Source: Kaistia geumhonensis
Lineage (GTDB): Bacteria > Pseudomonadota > Alphaproteobacteria > Rhizobiales > Kaistiaceae
DNA length: 64,000 nt
Assembly (NCBI RefSeq): GCF_030815145.1
Contig: NZ_JAUSWJ010000001.1
Span: 1,426,001-1,490,000, forward strand
Direction of reading: 5' to 3'
This document shows, piece by piece, positions 39,776 to 49,194 of this stretch. The number at the start of each line of letters is the position of its first letter. The stretch's first letter is position 1. A model generated the notes under the pieces. The model did no database searches, had not been told where the DNA came from, and saw only the letters and a program-made list of their open reading frames with translations. Position numbers and translations under genes: made by a program.

Positions 39776-39931
39776 ATGTTCCAGCCTCTCAGGAAGCTTC
39801 GCCAGGGCTTGCGCGAACTCGCGCGGTACGACGCCGAGACCGAAGCGCTCAACCAAGCCGTCGATCTCTACGAGATCGAGATGATTCACCGCCGCTTCGC
39901 CCGGCAGACCACCCGCCGCCCCGGCTTCTGA
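39776..39931 (+). CDS. Small DUF3563-like protein
   Basis: A 51-residue protein (MFQPLRKLRQGLRELARYDA, then TEALNQAVDLYEIEMIHRRF and a basic tail). The pattern of a basic N-terminus followed by QAVDLYEIE resembles DUF3563, small alpha- and betaproteobacterial proteins of unknown function. A clear AAAGGAG ribosome site six bases before the ATG at 39776 supports translation. The frame is open 15 codons further, but the ribosome site picks this start. Its own upstream region with a perfect inverted repeat suggests independent regulation. Confidence 0.7.
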   Translation: MFQPLRKLRQGLRELARYDAETEALNQAVDLYEIEMIHRRFARQTTRRPGF

Positions 39932-39934
39932 GCC

Positions 39935-40573
<639 letters not shown>

Positions 40574-40642
40574 CGATTTCCCCGTTCCGCCTTTGTTCGC
40601 ATTTCTAGCCGCGGCGCCGCGGCGCCGCAAGATGGCGCTGCA

Positions 40643-40657
40643 TTAACCCGGCGCTAA
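40643..40657. promoter_or_regulatory. CtrA-like binding site candidate
   Basis: TTAA-N7-CTAA, one mismatch to the CtrA consensus TTAA-N7-TTAA, 127 bases before the first L,D-transpeptidase and 70 bases before the divergent tag start. A short inverted repeat GAACGG-N7-CCGTTC follows at 40667-40685. Confidence 0.35.
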
Positions 40658-40783
40658 CCATGGATCGAACGGCAACCAACCGTTCACCCTTCCTTTGCCC
40701 GCCTCGCCGCATTCTCGCCGTGAAGCCGCCGCGGTTCGCCGCCGGCTCGGAACCCCGTCGCGACGCTTGTATCGAGTACGTCC

Positions 40784-41506
40784 ATGCGAAGCCTGATCCT
40801 GACCGTTGCCGCCGCGGCGGTCGCCGCGCTGCCGGCGCTCGCCCATGCCAATGACCGCTATGTGCCGCGCCCGCCGGTGCTGCTCAGCCCCGATCTCTCG
40901 GAGCCGTGGCTGCTGCAATATGTGCCGAAGAAGAAGAAGGTCGTGATGACCGACAAGGTCATGCGCCGCGCGCCGGCGCCGACCGTTGTCTCCTCGATCA
41001 CGCCGGTTCCGGTCCCGCAGCGCCAGCAGGCGCAGAAGGGGCAGAAGCAGAGCCGGCAGTTCGATCCGGCCTTCCTGCCGGCCATGGTCGCCTATTCGGG
41101 ACCCGAGAAGCCCGGCACGATCGTGATCGACACGAATGCCCGCTATCTCTACCTCGTCGAGGCCGGCGGCCAGGCGCGCCGCTATGGCGTCGGCGTCGGC
41201 AAGCCCGGCTTCGAATGGGCCGGCGAACACCGCATCACCCGCAAGGCCGAGTGGCCGGGCTGGACACCGCCGCCGGAGATGCGCAAGCGCCGTCCGGGCC
41301 TCCCGGTCCACATGGTCGGCGGCCCCGACAATCCGCTCGGCGCCCGCGCCATGTATCTCGGCTCGACGCTCTATCGCATCCATGGCTCGAACGAGCCGTG
41401 GTCGATCGGCAAGGCCGTCTCGTCGGGCTGCATCCGCATGCGCAACGAGGACGTGACCGATCTCTACGAGCGGGTCGGCGTCGGCACGCGCGTCATCGTG
41501 ATGTGA
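40784..41506 (+). CDS. L,D-transpeptidase (YkuD domain), first of a pair
   Basis: A 240-residue exported peptidoglycan-modifying enzyme. A signal peptide (LILTVAAAAVAALPALAHA) is followed by a Lys/Gln-rich linker to about residue 105. The YkuD domain then runs to the end, with TIVIDTNARYLYLVE, catalytic-site His200 (RIHGSN) and Cys216 (SSGCIRM). Such enzymes form 3-3 cross-links or attach lipoproteins to peptidoglycan; which applies is unknown. The closely similar second copy follows 80 bases downstream, so the pair arose by duplication. Confidence 0.93.
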   Translation: MRSLILTVAAAAVAALPALAHANDRYVPRPPVLLSPDLSEPWLLQYVPKKKKVVMTDKVMRRAPAPTVVSSITPVPVPQRQQAQKGQKQSRQFDPAFLPAMVAYSGPEKPGTIVIDTNARYLYLVEAGGQARRYGVGVGKPGFEWAGEHRITRKAEWPGWTPPPEMRKRRPGLPVHMVGGPDNPLGARAMYLGSTLYRIHGSNEPWSIGKAVSSGCIRMRNEDVTDLYERVGVGTRVIVM

Positions 41507-41586
41507 ACGCGGCGCTTTTGCGCAATCGGGGGCGGCCGGCTAGGATCGGCCGCCTTCCTCAGAAAAAACACGCCAAGAGGGGACCG

Positions 41587-42204
41587 ATGACACGCAGTCA
41601 AACCATGGGAGCCGCCGTCCTCGCTGCGACGCTCGCGCTCACGGCGGGCGAGGCGCATGCCGAGGGCTTCTTCCGCAAGCTGTTCTCCGGCGGATTCGAC
41701 GTCCAGCCGGTCGAGGCCGTTCCCGGCGCGCAGGTGCCGATGAAATACAAGCGCCAGCGCGTCCGCTACACGGGAGGCGAGGCGCCAGGCACGATCGTCA
41801 TCGATTCGCAGAACAAGTTTCTCTACCTCGTCGAGGGCAACAACCGCGCCATGCGCTACGGCGTCGGCGTCGGCCGCGAAGGCTTCGGGTGGCAGGGCGA
41901 GGTGAAGGTCGGACGCAAGGCGGAATGGCCGACCTGGGTGCCGCCGGCCGAGATGCGCGCCCGCGAGCGCAAGAAGGGCCGCATCCTTCCGGTTTCGATG
42001 GAAGGCGGGCCGAAGAACCCGCTCGGCGCCCGTGCGATGTATCTCTACGACCGCGGTCGCGACACGATGTATCGCATCCACGGCACCAGCGAGCCCTGGA
42101 CCATCGGCTACAATGTCTCGTCGGGCTGCATCCGAATGGTCAACGCGGACGTCACCGACCTCTACGAGCGCACGCCGATCGGCACCAAGGTCGTCGTCCG
42201 CTGA
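41587..42204 (+). CDS. L,D-transpeptidase (YkuD domain), second of a pair
   Basis: A 205-residue exported enzyme with a signal peptide (MGAAVLAATLALTAGEAHA) and a YkuD domain from about residue 62. The catalytic elements RIHGTSEPW (His165) and SSGCIRMVNADVTDLYER (Cys181) are near-identical to the upstream copy, but the linker is different and shorter. It overlaps nothing; AGAGGGG lies seven bases before the ATG at 41587. Convergent with the TetR gene. Different linkers suggest different reach or partners at the cell wall, which is an inference. Confidence 0.93.
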   Translation: MTRSQTMGAAVLAATLALTAGEAHAEGFFRKLFSGGFDVQPVEAVPGAQVPMKYKRQRVRYTGGEAPGTIVIDSQNKFLYLVEGNNRAMRYGVGVGREGFGWQGEVKVGRKAEWPTWVPPAEMRARERKKGRILPVSMEGGPKNPLGARAMYLYDRGRDTMYRIHGTSEPWTIGYNVSSGCIRMVNADVTDLYERTPIGTKVVVR

Positions 42205-42222
42205 CGCGCGGCGGGGCGGGGT

Positions 42223-42873
42223 TCAGCCGCGACCCGCCTCCTTGCCGTAGACCTTCATGAAGAAGCCGGTGGCGCGGGCGACGCGCTCCCGGATCTCGGC
42301 CTCGCTCGGCGTCGAAACGATTCCGAACAGCAGCTTGCGCAGGATGCCGGTCTGCGCGAGTTCCATGAACTGCAGCGCCGCCAGTTCGCAATCCTCGATC
42401 TCGAGCGCGCCCGCCTTGACCTGCGAGGTCAGATAGGCGGCGATCTGGTCGGCGCACAGCGCAGGGCCGCGGCCGTAGAACTCCTGTCCGATCTCGGGCA
42501 TGCGGTTGACGATCGACATGACCGTACGCATCGCCTGGACGTAATAGGGACGCGTCAGGATCTCGACGAGCCGCGTGCCGCAATCCGTCAGCACCGCGCG
42601 GACATCGTGATTGTCATGGTCGAGCTGGATGACGCTGAACAGCTCTTCGCGCTTCTCGGTCGAGATCAGCTCGACGAAAAGCCGCTCCTTGTTCTCGAAA
42701 TAGACATAGAGCGTCCCCTTGGAGACGCCGGCCGCGCGGGCGATGTCGTTCATGCTCGCGGCGTCGAAGCCTTTCTCCATGAACACGGCGCGCGCGCCGT
42801 CCATGATCTGGCGGCGCTTGCGCGGATCCTGCCCGAGGGCGCCGTCTTCGGTCGCCGCGGCTTCCGCAACCAT
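42223..42873 (-). CDS. TetR family repressor of the adjacent efflux operon
   Basis: A 216-residue regulator from the ATG at 42873. The helix-turn-helix occupies residues ~20-65 (KRRQIMDGARAVFMEKGFD, then MNDIARAAGVSKGTLYVYFE). The C-terminal ligand domain is of the AcrR/TetR_C type and ends FFMKVYGKEAGRG. A longer start at 42972 adds 33 residues with no family similarity; neither has a strong ribosome site. It is divergent from the EmrA/EmrB genes, and two TGACCGAAC...GTTCGGTCA palindromes lie between, so it very likely represses that operon and perhaps itself. Inducer unknown. Confidence 0.87.
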   Translation of the reverse strand: MVAEAAATEDGALGQDPRKRRQIMDGARAVFMEKGFDAASMNDIARAAGVSKGTLYVYFENKERLFVELISTEKREELFSVIQLDHDNHDVRAVLTDCGTRLVEILTRPYYVQAMRTVMSIVNRMPEIGQEFYGRGPALCADQIAAYLTSQVKAGALEIEDCELAALQFMELAQTGILRKLLFGIVSTPSEAEIRERVARATGFFMKVYGKEAGRG

Positions 42874-43092
42874 CGTGGACACGTCTTCGATCCCCTTCGC
42901 CGCTTCAGGGCGGCCTTCGACATGCAATGAACGGATTCGGGCTGCGACTTCGAAAATAGCAGACGCCGCCATGCGTTACCAAATGACGTCATCGAACAGG
43001 CGGCGTGGCCCCGCCCGCCGGACCTGATGGACCGGGACCCGACCGGCGCCGCCGCGCCGCAGCATGGCCGCGCATCGCGTCGCAACATTTTT

Positions 43093-43111
43093 TGACCGAA
43101 CCGTTCGGTTC
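43093..43111. promoter_or_regulatory. TetR-type operator 1
   Basis: TGACCGAAC-C-GTTCGGTTC, a near-perfect 9-base inverted repeat, five bases upstream of the predicted -35 box of the emrAB promoter. It matches operator 2 at 17 of 19 positions. Confidence 0.8.
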
Positions 43112-43115
43112 GATC

Positions 43116-43144
43116 TTGATCTAGTGGGCAGGCTGCGCTAAATC
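43116..43144 (+). promoter_or_regulatory. Promoter of the emrAB-like operon
   Basis: TTGATC (43116-43121), a 17-base spacer and TAAATC (43139-43144). It sits between two identical-type TetR operators, 55 bases before the emrA-like start. Confidence 0.65.
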
Positions 43145-43154
43145 AAGCCGCAAA

Positions 43155-43173
43155 TGACCGAACCGTTCGGTCA
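43155..43173. promoter_or_regulatory. TetR-type operator 2
   Basis: TGACCGAAC-C-GTTCGGTCA, a perfect 9-base inverted repeat with a single central base, covering the expected transcription start and 5' leader of the emrA-like gene. Confidence 0.85.
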
Positions 43174-43198
43174 ATATGACTTTCCGTAGGAGTGGCCC

Positions 43199-44485
43199 AT
43201 GGCCAAGATCGCCCTCGTCGAGGACGCAGGCGACACCGGATCGAGCGATCCGGCGCCGGCTCTGCTCAAGAATTCCGAAGCCAAGGCTGAAGCCAACGCC
43301 GGAGCGACGACCGAAGCGAAGGTCGCGGAAGCTCCGGCGAAGCCGGCGCCTGCTGCGCCCGCCACGGCCGAGGCCCCTGCCCCCGCGGCGACGCCCGTTT
43401 CCGAGACGCCGGCCAAGCCCGCCGGCAAGGCGCCGGCCAAGGGCGGCCGCAAGCGCATCCTGCTCGCCGCGGTCGCGTTCGTCGCGGTCGCCGCTGGCGG
43501 CTACTTCGGCCATGACTGGTGGACGACCGGCCGCTTCATGGTCTCGACCGACGACGCCTATGTCGGCGCCGATGCCGCCGTCGTGGCGCCGCGCATCGCC
43601 GGCTATGTGGCGAAGGTCGCGTTCGCCGACAACAGCGCCGTCAAGGCCGGCGACCCGCTCGTCTATCTCGACGATTCCGACCAGAAGGTCGCGATCACCG
43701 CCGTGGAAGACCAGATCGCCTCGCAACAGGCGACGATCGCGCGCATCGACAAGCAGATCGCCGCCGCGAAGACCGCCGTCGACCAGGCGAAGACCGCCAT
43801 CACCTCGGCCGAGGCCGACCGTGAGCTTGCGACCGCCGATCTCGACCGTGCCAAGCGTCTGAATGCGAGCCAGTTCGCCAGCCAGCAATCGCTGGAGCAG
43901 GCGCAGGCGGCGTCCGACAAGACCGCCGCCGCCGTCGATTCGGCCAATGCCGGCCTCGCCGCCGCCGAAGCCAATGTTGATGTGCTGAGCGCGCAGCGGG
44001 TCGAGGCCGAGCGCGCCATCGACCAGTCGAACACGGCGCTTGCGCAGAAGAAGCTCGATCTCGAGCGCACCGTCGTCCGCGCCCCCTTCGACGGCGTCGT
44101 CGGCAACCGCGCCGTCGAAGCCGGCGAATATGTCTCGCCCGGCCAGCGTCTCCTCGCGCTGGTGCCGCTCAGCGACGTCTATGTCGATGCGAACTTCAAG
44201 GAAACGCAGCTCGCAGGCATCAGGCCCGGCGCGCTCGCCCATGTCAGCATCGACGCCGCCGACGGCGAGAGCTTCGACGGCAAGGTCGTGAGCATCGCGC
44301 CGGCCTCGGGCTCCGTGTTCAGCCTGCTGCCGCCGGACAACGCGACCGGCAACTTCACCAAGATCACGCAGCGCGTCCCCGTCCGCATCCAGCTGCCGGC
44401 CGGCGCGATCGAGAGCGGCGTCCTTCGTCCCGGCCTTTCGGTCACGGTCGAGGTCGACAGCCGCACCGGCGGCAGCGCCGGCTGA
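43199..44485 (+). CDS. EmrA/HlyD family periplasmic adaptor of MFS efflux
   Basis: A 428-residue membrane-fusion protein. An Ala/Pro/Lys-rich cytosolic N-terminus of ~82 residues precedes one membrane anchor (ILLAAVAFVAVAAGGYFG). The beta-barrel/lipoyl part begins with STDDAYVGADAAVVAPRIAG, a long coiled-coil hairpin spans ~165-285, and the second lipoyl half has VVRAPFDGVVGNRAVEAGEY. With the EmrB-type pump downstream it should span the periplasm to an outer-membrane channel encoded elsewhere. The ATG at 43199 has TAGGAG upstream. The N-terminal extension is longer than in E. coli EmrA. Confidence 0.92.
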   Translation: MAKIALVEDAGDTGSSDPAPALLKNSEAKAEANAGATTEAKVAEAPAKPAPAAPATAEAPAPAATPVSETPAKPAGKAPAKGGRKRILLAAVAFVAVAAGGYFGHDWWTTGRFMVSTDDAYVGADAAVVAPRIAGYVAKVAFADNSAVKAGDPLVYLDDSDQKVAITAVEDQIASQQATIARIDKQIAAAKTAVDQAKTAITSAEADRELATADLDRAKRLNASQFASQQSLEQAQAASDKTAAAVDSANAGLAAAEANVDVLSAQRVEAERAIDQSNTALAQKKLDLERTVVRAPFDGVVGNRAVEAGEYVSPGQRLLALVPLSDVYVDANFKETQLAGIRPGALAHVSIDAADGESFDGKVVSIAPASGSVFSLLPPDNATGNFTKITQRVPVRIQLPAGAIESGVLRPGLSVTVEVDSRTGGSAG

Positions 44486-44510
44486 CAACGCCTTCCTCCT
44501 TCGGGAGGAT

Positions 44511-44559
44511 GAGAGAGGAGACCTGCGCGGCCCCTACCCCGGCGGAGGTCTCCTCTCTC
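44511..44559 (+). repeat. 14-base-pair intercistronic hairpin between emrA and emrB
   Basis: GAGAGAGGAGACCT and AGGTCTCCTCTCTC are perfectly complementary arms around a 21-base loop. A smaller TCCTCC-TTCG-GGAGGA hairpin lies just before it (44494-44509). No U-tract. It may tune emrB expression or be a mobile palindrome. Confidence 0.75.
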
Positions 44560-44633
44560 GCAAATCTTCAACCGTCCCATCGACGCCGGAAAGGCCGCAC
44601 GACGACCGCCGACGCCCAATCGGAGTTTCGTCC

Positions 44634-46205
44634 ATGGCCGGACCAGCTTCCTTCGAGCCGCCCGTGATGACGCCCCGGCGCATCGTCGGCTTCGTCGCCA
44701 TGTGCGTCGGCATGTTCATGGCGATCCTGGACATCCAGATCGTCTCGTCCTCGCTGTCCGAGATCCAGGCCGGCCTGTCGGCCAGCTCGTCCGAGGTCTC
44801 CTGGGTCCAGACGGCCTATCTGATCGCGGAGATCGTCATGATCCCGCTGTCGGGCTTCCTCGGCCGCGCGCTGTCGACGCGCTACCTCTTCGCCATCGCC
44901 GCCGGCGGCTTCGCCATCACCTCGATCGGCTGCTCGACCGCGGGCACGATCACCGAGATGATCATCTGGCGCGGCCTGCAGGGCTTCATCGGCGGCGGCA
45001 TGATCCCGTCGGTGTTCGCGGCCGCCTTCACCATCTTCCCCAAGAACCGCCAGGCCATGGTTTCGGCGGTCGTCGGGCTGATCGCCACGCTGGCGCCGAC
45101 CATCGGCCCGACCGTCGGCGGCTATCTCACCAACCTCTTCTCCTGGCACTGGCTGTTCCTCGTCAACGTCCTGCCGGGCATCGCCGTGACGATCGGCGTG
45201 CTCACCTGCGTCGACTGGGACAAGCCGCACCTGAAGCTTCTTGAGCATTTCGACTATTTCGGCCTCGCGACCCTCGCCGCGTTTCTCGGCAGCCTCGAAT
45301 ATGTCCTCGAGGAAGGCGCCACCAACGACTGGTTCCAGGACGAGACCATCGTCCTTCTCTCCGTCGTCACGGTCGTCGCCGGCATCGCCTTCTTCTGGCG
45401 CGTGCTGACGGCGAAGGAGCCGATCGTCGATATCCGCGCCTTCAACAACCGCAATTTCGCGACGGGCTCGCTGTTCTCCTTCATGCTCGGCGTCGGGCTC
45501 TACGGGCTCGTCTATCTCTATCCCGTCTATCTCGCCCGGGTGCGCGGCTACGATTCGCTCCAGATCGGCGAGACGATGTTCGTCACCGGCATCTTCATGA
45601 TGATCACGGCGCCGATCGCAGGAAACATCGCGCAGCGGGTCGATCCGCGCATGATGATGGCGTTCGGCCTGTCGCTCTTCGCCGTCTCCTGCCTGGAACT
45701 GGTGCCGATCACCAAGGACTGGGCCTTCGCCGAACTGTTCATCCCGCAGGCGCTGCGCGGCGTCGCGCTGATGACCTCGATGCTGCCGGTCTCGATCCTG
45801 GCCCTCGGCACGCTGCCGCCCGAGCGCATCAAGAACGCGTCGGGCCTCTTCAACCTGACGCGCAATCTCGGCGGCGCCGTGGGGCTCGCGGTGATCACGA
45901 CGCTGCTCAACGACCGCTGGGACCTGCATATCCAGCGGCTGCACGAATCGGTCACCTGGAGCCGCGAGGCGGCGGTGGAGCGGCTGACCGCGATGTCGCG
46001 CGGCCTCTCGGCGCTCGGCTCCAATGCCGAACTCGGCGCGCTGCAGGTTCTCGGTCAGTCGGTGAAGCGCGAGGCGCTGGTCATGGCCTTCTCGGACGTC
46101 TTCCTCGCCCTCGCCCTGATCTTTGCGGCCATCGTGCTCCTGGTGCCGCTGGCGAGCAAACCCGCCCCGCGCGGAGGCGCCGCCGCGGCCGAAGCGGCGC
46201 ATTGA
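44634..46205 (+). CDS. EmrB/QacA-type DHA2 family drug:proton antiporter
   Basis: A 523-residue inner-membrane pump with 14 predicted helices. The N-terminal motif D1 region is MFMAILDIQIVSSSLSEIQA, and the antiporter motif C region is IATLAPTIGPTVGGYLTN. It partners the preceding HlyD-type adaptor and is repressed, by inference, through the TetR gene. Substrates of EmrB are hydrophobic toxins and uncouplers; the actual ones here are unknown. The start is the ATG at 44634, 148 bases after emrA, a gap that holds a strong hairpin. A 9-base-pair hairpin follows at 46219-46240. Confidence 0.93.
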   Translation: MAGPASFEPPVMTPRRIVGFVAMCVGMFMAILDIQIVSSSLSEIQAGLSASSSEVSWVQTAYLIAEIVMIPLSGFLGRALSTRYLFAIAAGGFAITSIGCSTAGTITEMIIWRGLQGFIGGGMIPSVFAAAFTIFPKNRQAMVSAVVGLIATLAPTIGPTVGGYLTNLFSWHWLFLVNVLPGIAVTIGVLTCVDWDKPHLKLLEHFDYFGLATLAAFLGSLEYVLEEGATNDWFQDETIVLLSVVTVVAGIAFFWRVLTAKEPIVDIRAFNNRNFATGSLFSFMLGVGLYGLVYLYPVYLARVRGYDSLQIGETMFVTGIFMMITAPIAGNIAQRVDPRMMMAFGLSLFAVSCLELVPITKDWAFAELFIPQALRGVALMTSMLPVSILALGTLPPERIKNASGLFNLTRNLGGAVGLAVITTLLNDRWDLHIQRLHESVTWSREAAVERLTAMSRGLSALGSNAELGALQVLGQSVKREALVMAFSDVFLALALIFAAIVLLVPLASKPAPRGGAAAAEAAH

Positions 46206-46218
46206 GAAATGGCTCGGC

Positions 46219-46240
46219 CCCCGTCATTGAGATGACGGGG
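46219..46240 (+). terminator. Hairpin after emrB
   Basis: CCCCGTCAT-TGAG-ATGACGGGG, nine perfect pairs, 14 bases after the emrB stop. It has no U-tract, so termination efficiency is uncertain. Confidence 0.55.
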
Positions 46241-46325
46241 CAGCCGCGCTAATTTCAGGCGACCTTACAGACTATTCCCCTCGGAGCGGCATCGGCCGCT
46301 CCCCCTCCGAGATTCGGCCTCGATC

Positions 46326-47813
46326 ATGGATGCATCCGTTTCCGCCCGCCCCGAGCCGGCGCCGCTCGACCACGCCACCGTTCGCACGATCATCATCGGC
46401 ATCATGCTGGCGATGTTCCTCGCCGCGCTCGACCAGACCATCGTGGCGACCGCGCTGCCGACGATCGGCCGCGATCTCGGCGATCTCCAGAACCTCTCCT
46501 GGGTGGTGACGGCCTATCTCCTGTCGTCGACGGCGGCGACGCCGCTCTATGGCAAGATCAGCGACATTCACGGACGCCGCGCGACGCTGATGGTGGCGAT
46601 CGCCATCTTCATCATCGGATCGGTCGCCTGCGCCCTCGCGCCGACCATGCTGGCGCTGATCATCGCGCGTTTCGTCCAGGGCCTCGGCGGCGGCGGGCTG
46701 ATCTCGCTCGCGCAGACCATCACCGCCGACGCGGTCTCGCCCAAGGAGCGCTCGCGCTACATGGGCTATTTCGGCGTCGTCTTCGCGCTGTCGAGCATTT
46801 CGGGCCCGATCCTCGGCGGCGTGATCTCGCAGACGGTCGGCTGGCCGGCGATCTTCTGGATCAACGTGCCGCTCGGCGCGCTGGCGCTGGTCATGACCTA
46901 CACGGCGCTGAAGAAGCTTCCCCGCCACGACCGCGCCCATGCGCTCGACTATTCCGGCGCGCTGCTCCTCGTCGTCGCCGCCGTGCTGCTGCTGCTCGCC
47001 CTGTCCTGGGGCGGTGTCGTCTATCCTTGGGATGCGCCGCAGATCATCGGCCTCTTCGCCGGGTCGGTCGTCGCCTGGGTGCTGTTCGGCTGGCGCATGA
47101 CCGCGGCCGCGGAACCCTTCTTGCCGATCGCCGTGCTGGCGGACAGGGTGATCGCGACCGCGACGCTGTCCGGCTTCTTCGGCATCGGCACCATGGTCGG
47201 CCTTTCGATCTATCTGCCGCTCTTCTTCCAGTCGGCGCTCGGCCTGTCGGCCGCCGCCTCCGGCTTCGCGCTCATTCCCCTTTCGGTCGGCACCGTGGCG
47301 GGCGCGCAGGCCTCCGGCCGCGTGATGGCCAAGACGGTGCACTACAAGCGCGCGCCGCTGATCGGTGTCGCGGTCTCCATCCTGGCCATGATCGCGATGA
47401 CGCTGTTCGCCCACAGCCTGCCGCTGATCGCGATCGAGGCGCTGCTGGTCGTGGTCGGCGCCGGACTCGGAACGCTGTTCCCGGTGACCGTCGTCGCCGT
47501 CCAGAATGCCGTCGCGCCGCATCACATGGGCACGGCCACGGCGACGGTGAACTTCATGCGCGCCCTCGGCAGCGCCATCCTCGTCGCGACCTTCGGGGCG
47601 ATCTTCCTCGCCGGTGTCGGCGCGACCGGCGGCGCCTCGGTCGAATCGCTCATCGCCAATGCGGCGGCGAGCGGACGGCCGCTGGGCGGTGCCTTCCGCG
47701 AGGTGTTCGGCGCGGCGACCATCTGCATCATTCTCGCCTTCCTGCTGCTCCTCGCCATGGAGGAGCGGCCGCTGCGCGGCGGCAGCGCCAAGCCGCCGGT
47801 CCAGCTCGAATAG
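46326..47813 (+). CDS. DHA2 family MFS transporter (MDR type)
   Basis: A 495-residue transporter with 14 predicted helices. Motifs are FLAALDQTIVATALPTIGRD (D1), GKISDIHGRRATLM (motif A) and ALSSISGPILGGVISQ (motif C). It is the same superfamily as the upstream EmrB but clearly a different subgroup, closer to MDR or siderophore exporters. It has no own adaptor gene. The leader has a GGAGCGGC-ATCG-GCCGCTCC hairpin (46283-46302) ahead of the ATG at 46326. It may be independently transcribed, as a hairpin separates it from emrB; a strong terminator follows. Confidence 0.92.
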   Translation: MDASVSARPEPAPLDHATVRTIIIGIMLAMFLAALDQTIVATALPTIGRDLGDLQNLSWVVTAYLLSSTAATPLYGKISDIHGRRATLMVAIAIFIIGSVACALAPTMLALIIARFVQGLGGGGLISLAQTITADAVSPKERSRYMGYFGVVFALSSISGPILGGVISQTVGWPAIFWINVPLGALALVMTYTALKKLPRHDRAHALDYSGALLLVVAAVLLLLALSWGGVVYPWDAPQIIGLFAGSVVAWVLFGWRMTAAAEPFLPIAVLADRVIATATLSGFFGIGTMVGLSIYLPLFFQSALGLSAAASGFALIPLSVGTVAGAQASGRVMAKTVHYKRAPLIGVAVSILAMIAMTLFAHSLPLIAIEALLVVVGAGLGTLFPVTVVAVQNAVAPHHMGTATATVNFMRALGSAILVATFGAIFLAGVGATGGASVESLIANAAASGRPLGGAFREVFGAATICIILAFLLLLAMEERPLRGGSAKPPVQLE

Positions 47814-47837
47814 GCCAATCCCTTCCGGGCAACCTCG

Positions 47838-47865
47838 AAGGCCGGGTGCTCGCACCCGGCCTTTT
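47838..47865 (+). terminator. Intrinsic terminator after the second MFS gene
   Basis: AAGGCCGGGTGC / GCACCCGGCCTT palindrome (47838-47863) followed by TTTTCC, 25 bases after the stop and just upstream of the dmeR control region. Confidence 0.88.
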
Positions 47866-47879
47866 CCTTGCCGGCCGAT

Positions 47880-47901
47880 ATAGGGTATACCCCTACCCTA
47901 T
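47880..47901. promoter_or_regulatory. dmeR operator overlapping the start codon
   Basis: ATAGGGTA-TACCCC-TACCCTAT: perfect 8-base arms around a 6-base C-rich centre, the layout of RcnR/CsoR-type sites. The last bases are the AT of the dmeR ATG, so the repressor would sit on its own start codon. Confidence 0.75.
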
Positions 47902-48181
47902 GGCTCATCTCACCGACAGTTCCGCCAAGGATCCCCTCCTCGCCCGCGTCCGCCGCATTGCCGGCCAGATCGCCGCCGTCGAGCGCGCGATCGCCGCCGA
48001 TGCCGGCTGCGCCAAGGTCCTCCACCAGGTCGCGGGCATCCGCGGCGCGCTGGACGGGCTGATGGACGAACTGATCGTCGATCATCTCGAGGAACATGTC
48101 GCGAAGCCGGGGCTTTCGGATGCCGAGCGCGCCGCCGGCGCGGCGGAGCTCATCGGCGTCGTCCGCCGTCACAGCCGCTGA
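47900..48181 (+). CDS. dmeR: Metal-sensing regulator of the RcnR/FrmR (CsoR) family, DmeR-like
   Basis: A 93-residue all-alpha repressor. His3, Cys37, His62 and His66 match the Ni/Co-binding set of RcnR (His3, Cys35, His60, His64) in order and near-identical spacing, so a nickel/cobalt response fits better than formaldehyde or copper. The next gene encodes a DmeF-type cation exporter, and dmeRF pairs are known in Rhizobium leguminosarum. The ATG at 47900 is required to keep His3. There is no room for a ribosome site within the palindrome, so the mRNA may be leaderless or weakly initiated. The frame is open upstream through the MFS gene. Confidence 0.88.
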   Translation: MAHLTDSSAKDPLLARVRRIAGQIAAVERAIAADAGCAKVLHQVAGIRGALDGLMDELIVDHLEEHVAKPGLSDAERAAGAAELIGVVRRHSR

Positions 48182-48192
48182 AGGAGCGTGCC

Positions 48193-49175
<983 letters not shown>

Positions 49176-49194
<19 letters not shown>

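Noticed and set aside
44568..47855. Very long minus-strand open frames (over 500 codons) opposite the emrB and second MFS genes
   Set aside because: They are antisense shadows produced by GC-rich codon use; they lack ribosome sites, recognisable domains and natural composition, whereas the plus-strand genes have full family motifs.
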